This document shows, piece after piece, positions 4,215 to 5,566 of a stretch of 5,566 nt of DNA. This DNA comes from Acidimicrobiales bacterium. GTDB lineage: Bacteria; Actinomycetota; Acidimicrobiia; Acidimicrobiales; Poriferisodaliceae. The notes beneath the pieces were generated by a model. That model made no database searches. It had not been told where the DNA came from and worked only from the letters and a program-made list of their open reading frames with translations. The position numbers were made by a program, and so were the translations under genes. How positions within the stretch are numbered: position 1 is the first letter of the stretch; each line of letters begins with the position of its first letter. Where the stretch lies: the NCBI GenBank assembly GCA_020631315.1, contig JAHDHM010000251.1:1-5566 (forward strand). The letters run 5' to 3'.

Positions 4215-5456
4215 ATGGGGATCGAGGTCACGGCCACACCGGAGTCGGTGGGGATGAGCAGCGAGCGGCTCGACCGCATCGGCTCGATCCTGCAGGCGAA
4301 GTACGTCGACACGGGCGAGGTGGCCGGCATCTCGACGCTGGTCGCCCGTCGGGGCGACATCGTGCACTCGTCGCAGGTCGGTCATCGGGATCGGGAAGCC
4401 GGGCTGGCGATGACCGACGACACGATCTTCCGCATCTATTCGATGACGAAGCCGATCGTGTCGACAGCGCTGATGCTGTTGCACGAGGAGGCGGCGTTCC
4501 AGCTCGAACACCCGCTGTCGAACTACCTGCCGAGGTTCGCCGACGTCCAGGTGCTGGAGGCCGACGGCACGCTGACGCCGCTGGCCCGGCCGATCGAGGT
4601 GCGTGACGTCCTGACCCACACGTCGGGTCTGACCTACGACTTCATGCTCGACCCGGCTGCGGCGACGTACCGCGAGGCGCGGATCATGAACGACGCGTCG
4701 AGGTCGCTGGAGGAGTGCATCGACGCTCTCGCCGAGTTGCCGCTCGCACATCAACCAGGGGCGATGTGGACCTACAGCGTCGGCATCGACGTCGCTGCCC
4801 GGCTGATCGAGGTGCTGTCGGGTCAGTCGCTCGGCCAGTTCCTGAGCGAGCGCATCTTCGAACCGCTCGGCATGTCCGACAGCGGCTTCACCGTCGCCGA
4901 CGGCTCGCTGGACCGACTCTCGGCGATGTACGGCCTGCCCGATCTCGTCGGCCAGGACTACGAGGCCGGCCAGCTGCTCACCGCAGCGCTGTCCGGCGAC
5001 AACGCACGCCGTGACGTGTCGGCGACGTACCCGACGAACGATCCGGGCTGGGCCCGGGGTGGCCTCGGTCTGTTCTCCACGATCGGCGACTACCACCGTT
5101 TCGCCCAGATGCTGCTGAACGGCGGCAGCCTCGACGGCGAGCAGATCATCGGCCGCAAGACCCTCGAGCTCATGCACTCGAACCACCTGCCGGCCGAGCT
5201 GATGCCGTGGGCACTCGTCGGCACCGTGAATCCGGGCATGGGCTTCGGACTCGGGTCGAGGGTGATGCTCGACGTCGCCCAGTCACGCGGCCCGGGTTCG
5301 GTCGGCGAATACGGCTGGGCTGGCGCCGCCAAGACCTACTACTGGGTCGACCCAGTCGAAGACCTCGTCGCCGTGTTCATGTCTCAGTACATGACCGGCG
5401 TCCAGCTGCCCGACCGCGACTTCCGCTCTCTCGTGTACGGCGCCGTCACCGGCTGA
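4215..5456 (+). CDS. Serine hydrolase of the class C beta-lactamase fold (family VIII esterase, EstB-like)
   Basis: This is a 413-aa serine hydrolase of the beta-lactamase/penicillin-binding-protein superfamily. The nucleophile motif SMTK gives S76 and K79, inside the typical context FRIYSMTKPI. The second motif is YSV with Y187, in place of the Tyr-Ala-Asn of true class C beta-lactamases. The third is GWAGAAKTYYWVDP with W368, in place of Lys-Thr-Gly. SxxK, Tyr-Ser and Trp-x-Gly at about these positions are characteristic of family VIII carboxylesterases such as EstB of Burkholderia gladioli. Short-chain ester hydrolysis is therefore more likely than beta-lactam resistance. Other family landmarks are VLTHTSGLTYDF, EPLGMSDSGF and GLFSTIGDYHRFAQMLLNGG. 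There is no signal peptide or membrane anchor, so the enzyme is probably cytoplasmic. It is divergent from the toxin-antitoxin operon by 105 nt and appears to be a single-gene unit followed by a hairpin. The natural substrate is unknown. Confidence 0.92.
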   Translation: MGIEVTATPESVGMSSERLDRIGSILQAKYVDTGEVAGISTLVARRGDIVHSSQVGHRDREAGLAMTDDTIFRIYSMTKPIVSTALMLLHEEAAFQLEHPLSNYLPRFADVQVLEADGTLTPLARPIEVRDVLTHTSGLTYDFMLDPAAATYREARIMNDASRSLEECIDALAELPLAHQPGAMWTYSVGIDVAARLIEVLSGQSLGQFLSERIFEPLGMSDSGFTVADGSLDRLSAMYGLPDLVGQDYEAGQLLTAALSGDNARRDVSATYPTNDPGWARGGLGLFSTIGDYHRFAQMLLNGGSLDGEQIIGRKTLELMHSNHLPAELMPWALVGTVNPGMGFGLGSRVMLDVAQSRGPGSVGEYGWAGAAKTYYWVDPVEDLVAVFMSQYMTGVQLPDRDFRSLVYGAVTG

Positions 5457-5476
5457 CCCGAAATCAGCCGGGCGAG

Positions 5477-5505
5477 CCGACATGTGTGGGCCAGACTCAT
5501 GTTGG
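5477..5505 (+). terminator. Imperfect stem-loop 20 nt after the serine hydrolase stop
   Basis: CCGACATGTGT (5477-5487) can pair with ACTCATGTTGG (5495-5505) around a 7-nt loop. The 11-position stem contains one T-T mismatch and one G-T wobble. Its position fits a terminator for the serine hydrolase, although no T-run follows. Confidence 0.4.
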
Positions 5506-5548
5506 ATGGTGCCGTCGGAATGCCCGTCGTTCGAGCGACCGACATGTG
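5477..5548 (+). repeat. Short direct repeat CCGACATGTG in the non-coding tail
   Basis: CCGACATGTG occurs at 5477-5486 and again at 5539-5548. The second copy continues with GAGTCTG, the reverse complement of CAGACTC at 5492-5498, so direct and inverted repeats are interlocked. No gene is visible in 5457-5566, and the element may continue past the window edge. Confidence 0.45.
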
Positions 5549-5566
5549 GAGTCTGCTACTGCGGCC

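Noticed and set aside
4188..5186. Minus-strand open frame of 332 codons inside the serine hydrolase
   Set aside because: The plus-strand frame carries the complete SxxK, Tyr-Ser and Trp-x-Gly catalytic set. The reverse frame is Arg/Val/Asp-rich without motifs.

Overview
The window looks like chromosomal DNA from a high-GC actinobacterium. Most genes strongly prefer G or C at the third codon position, GTG starts are used, start and stop codons overlap by 4 nt inside operons, and one promoter appears to drive a leaderless message. The histidine kinase and serine hydrolase would fit an Acidimicrobiia/Ilumatobacter-type genome, but that placement is inference and could not be tested. There is no phage, transposase, CRISPR or RNA gene.

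Layout. Positions 2-1779 (+) hold a two-component operon: the 3' part of an OmpR/PhoB-type response regulator, overlapped by 4 nt by a membrane histidine kinase with a full set of catalytic boxes. Within the kinase sensor domain, about 550-615, the third-codon-position GC signal moves to the next reading frame and then returns, as expected from a pair of compensating frameshifts. Positions 1780-2017 hold a palindrome (likely terminator) and a 48-aa ORF with a strong ribosome binding site. That ORF resembles the C-terminal half of an Rv0623-type VapB antitoxin but has no toxin partner. It ends exactly where the converging M42-like metallopeptidase gene (2018-3007, -) ends.

Positions 3092-3403 (+) encode a small MoaF-like protein. 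Two tandem hairpins separate it from a converging type II toxin-antitoxin operon (3448-4109, -) made of a Phd/YefM-type antitoxin and a VapC-type PIN toxin. The promoter upstream of the antitoxin has a palindromic operator between or overlapping its -35 and -10 boxes, and the -10 lies so close to the ATG that the message should be leaderless. Positions 4215-5456 (+) encode an EstB-like family VIII serine hydrolase (class C beta-lactamase fold). The last 110 nt hold dyad symmetries and no gene.

How the genes fit together. Only the regulator/kinase pair and the toxin-antitoxin pair are clear functional units. The peptidase, MoaF-like protein and serine hydrolase look like independent single-gene units. 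The toxin-antitoxin genes and the VapB-like fragment use less GC-biased codons than the kinase, consistent with acquired DNA. No new multi-gene system is evident. The points most worth a second look are the kinase frame switch, the orphan VapB-like fragment and the leaderless operator-promoter.
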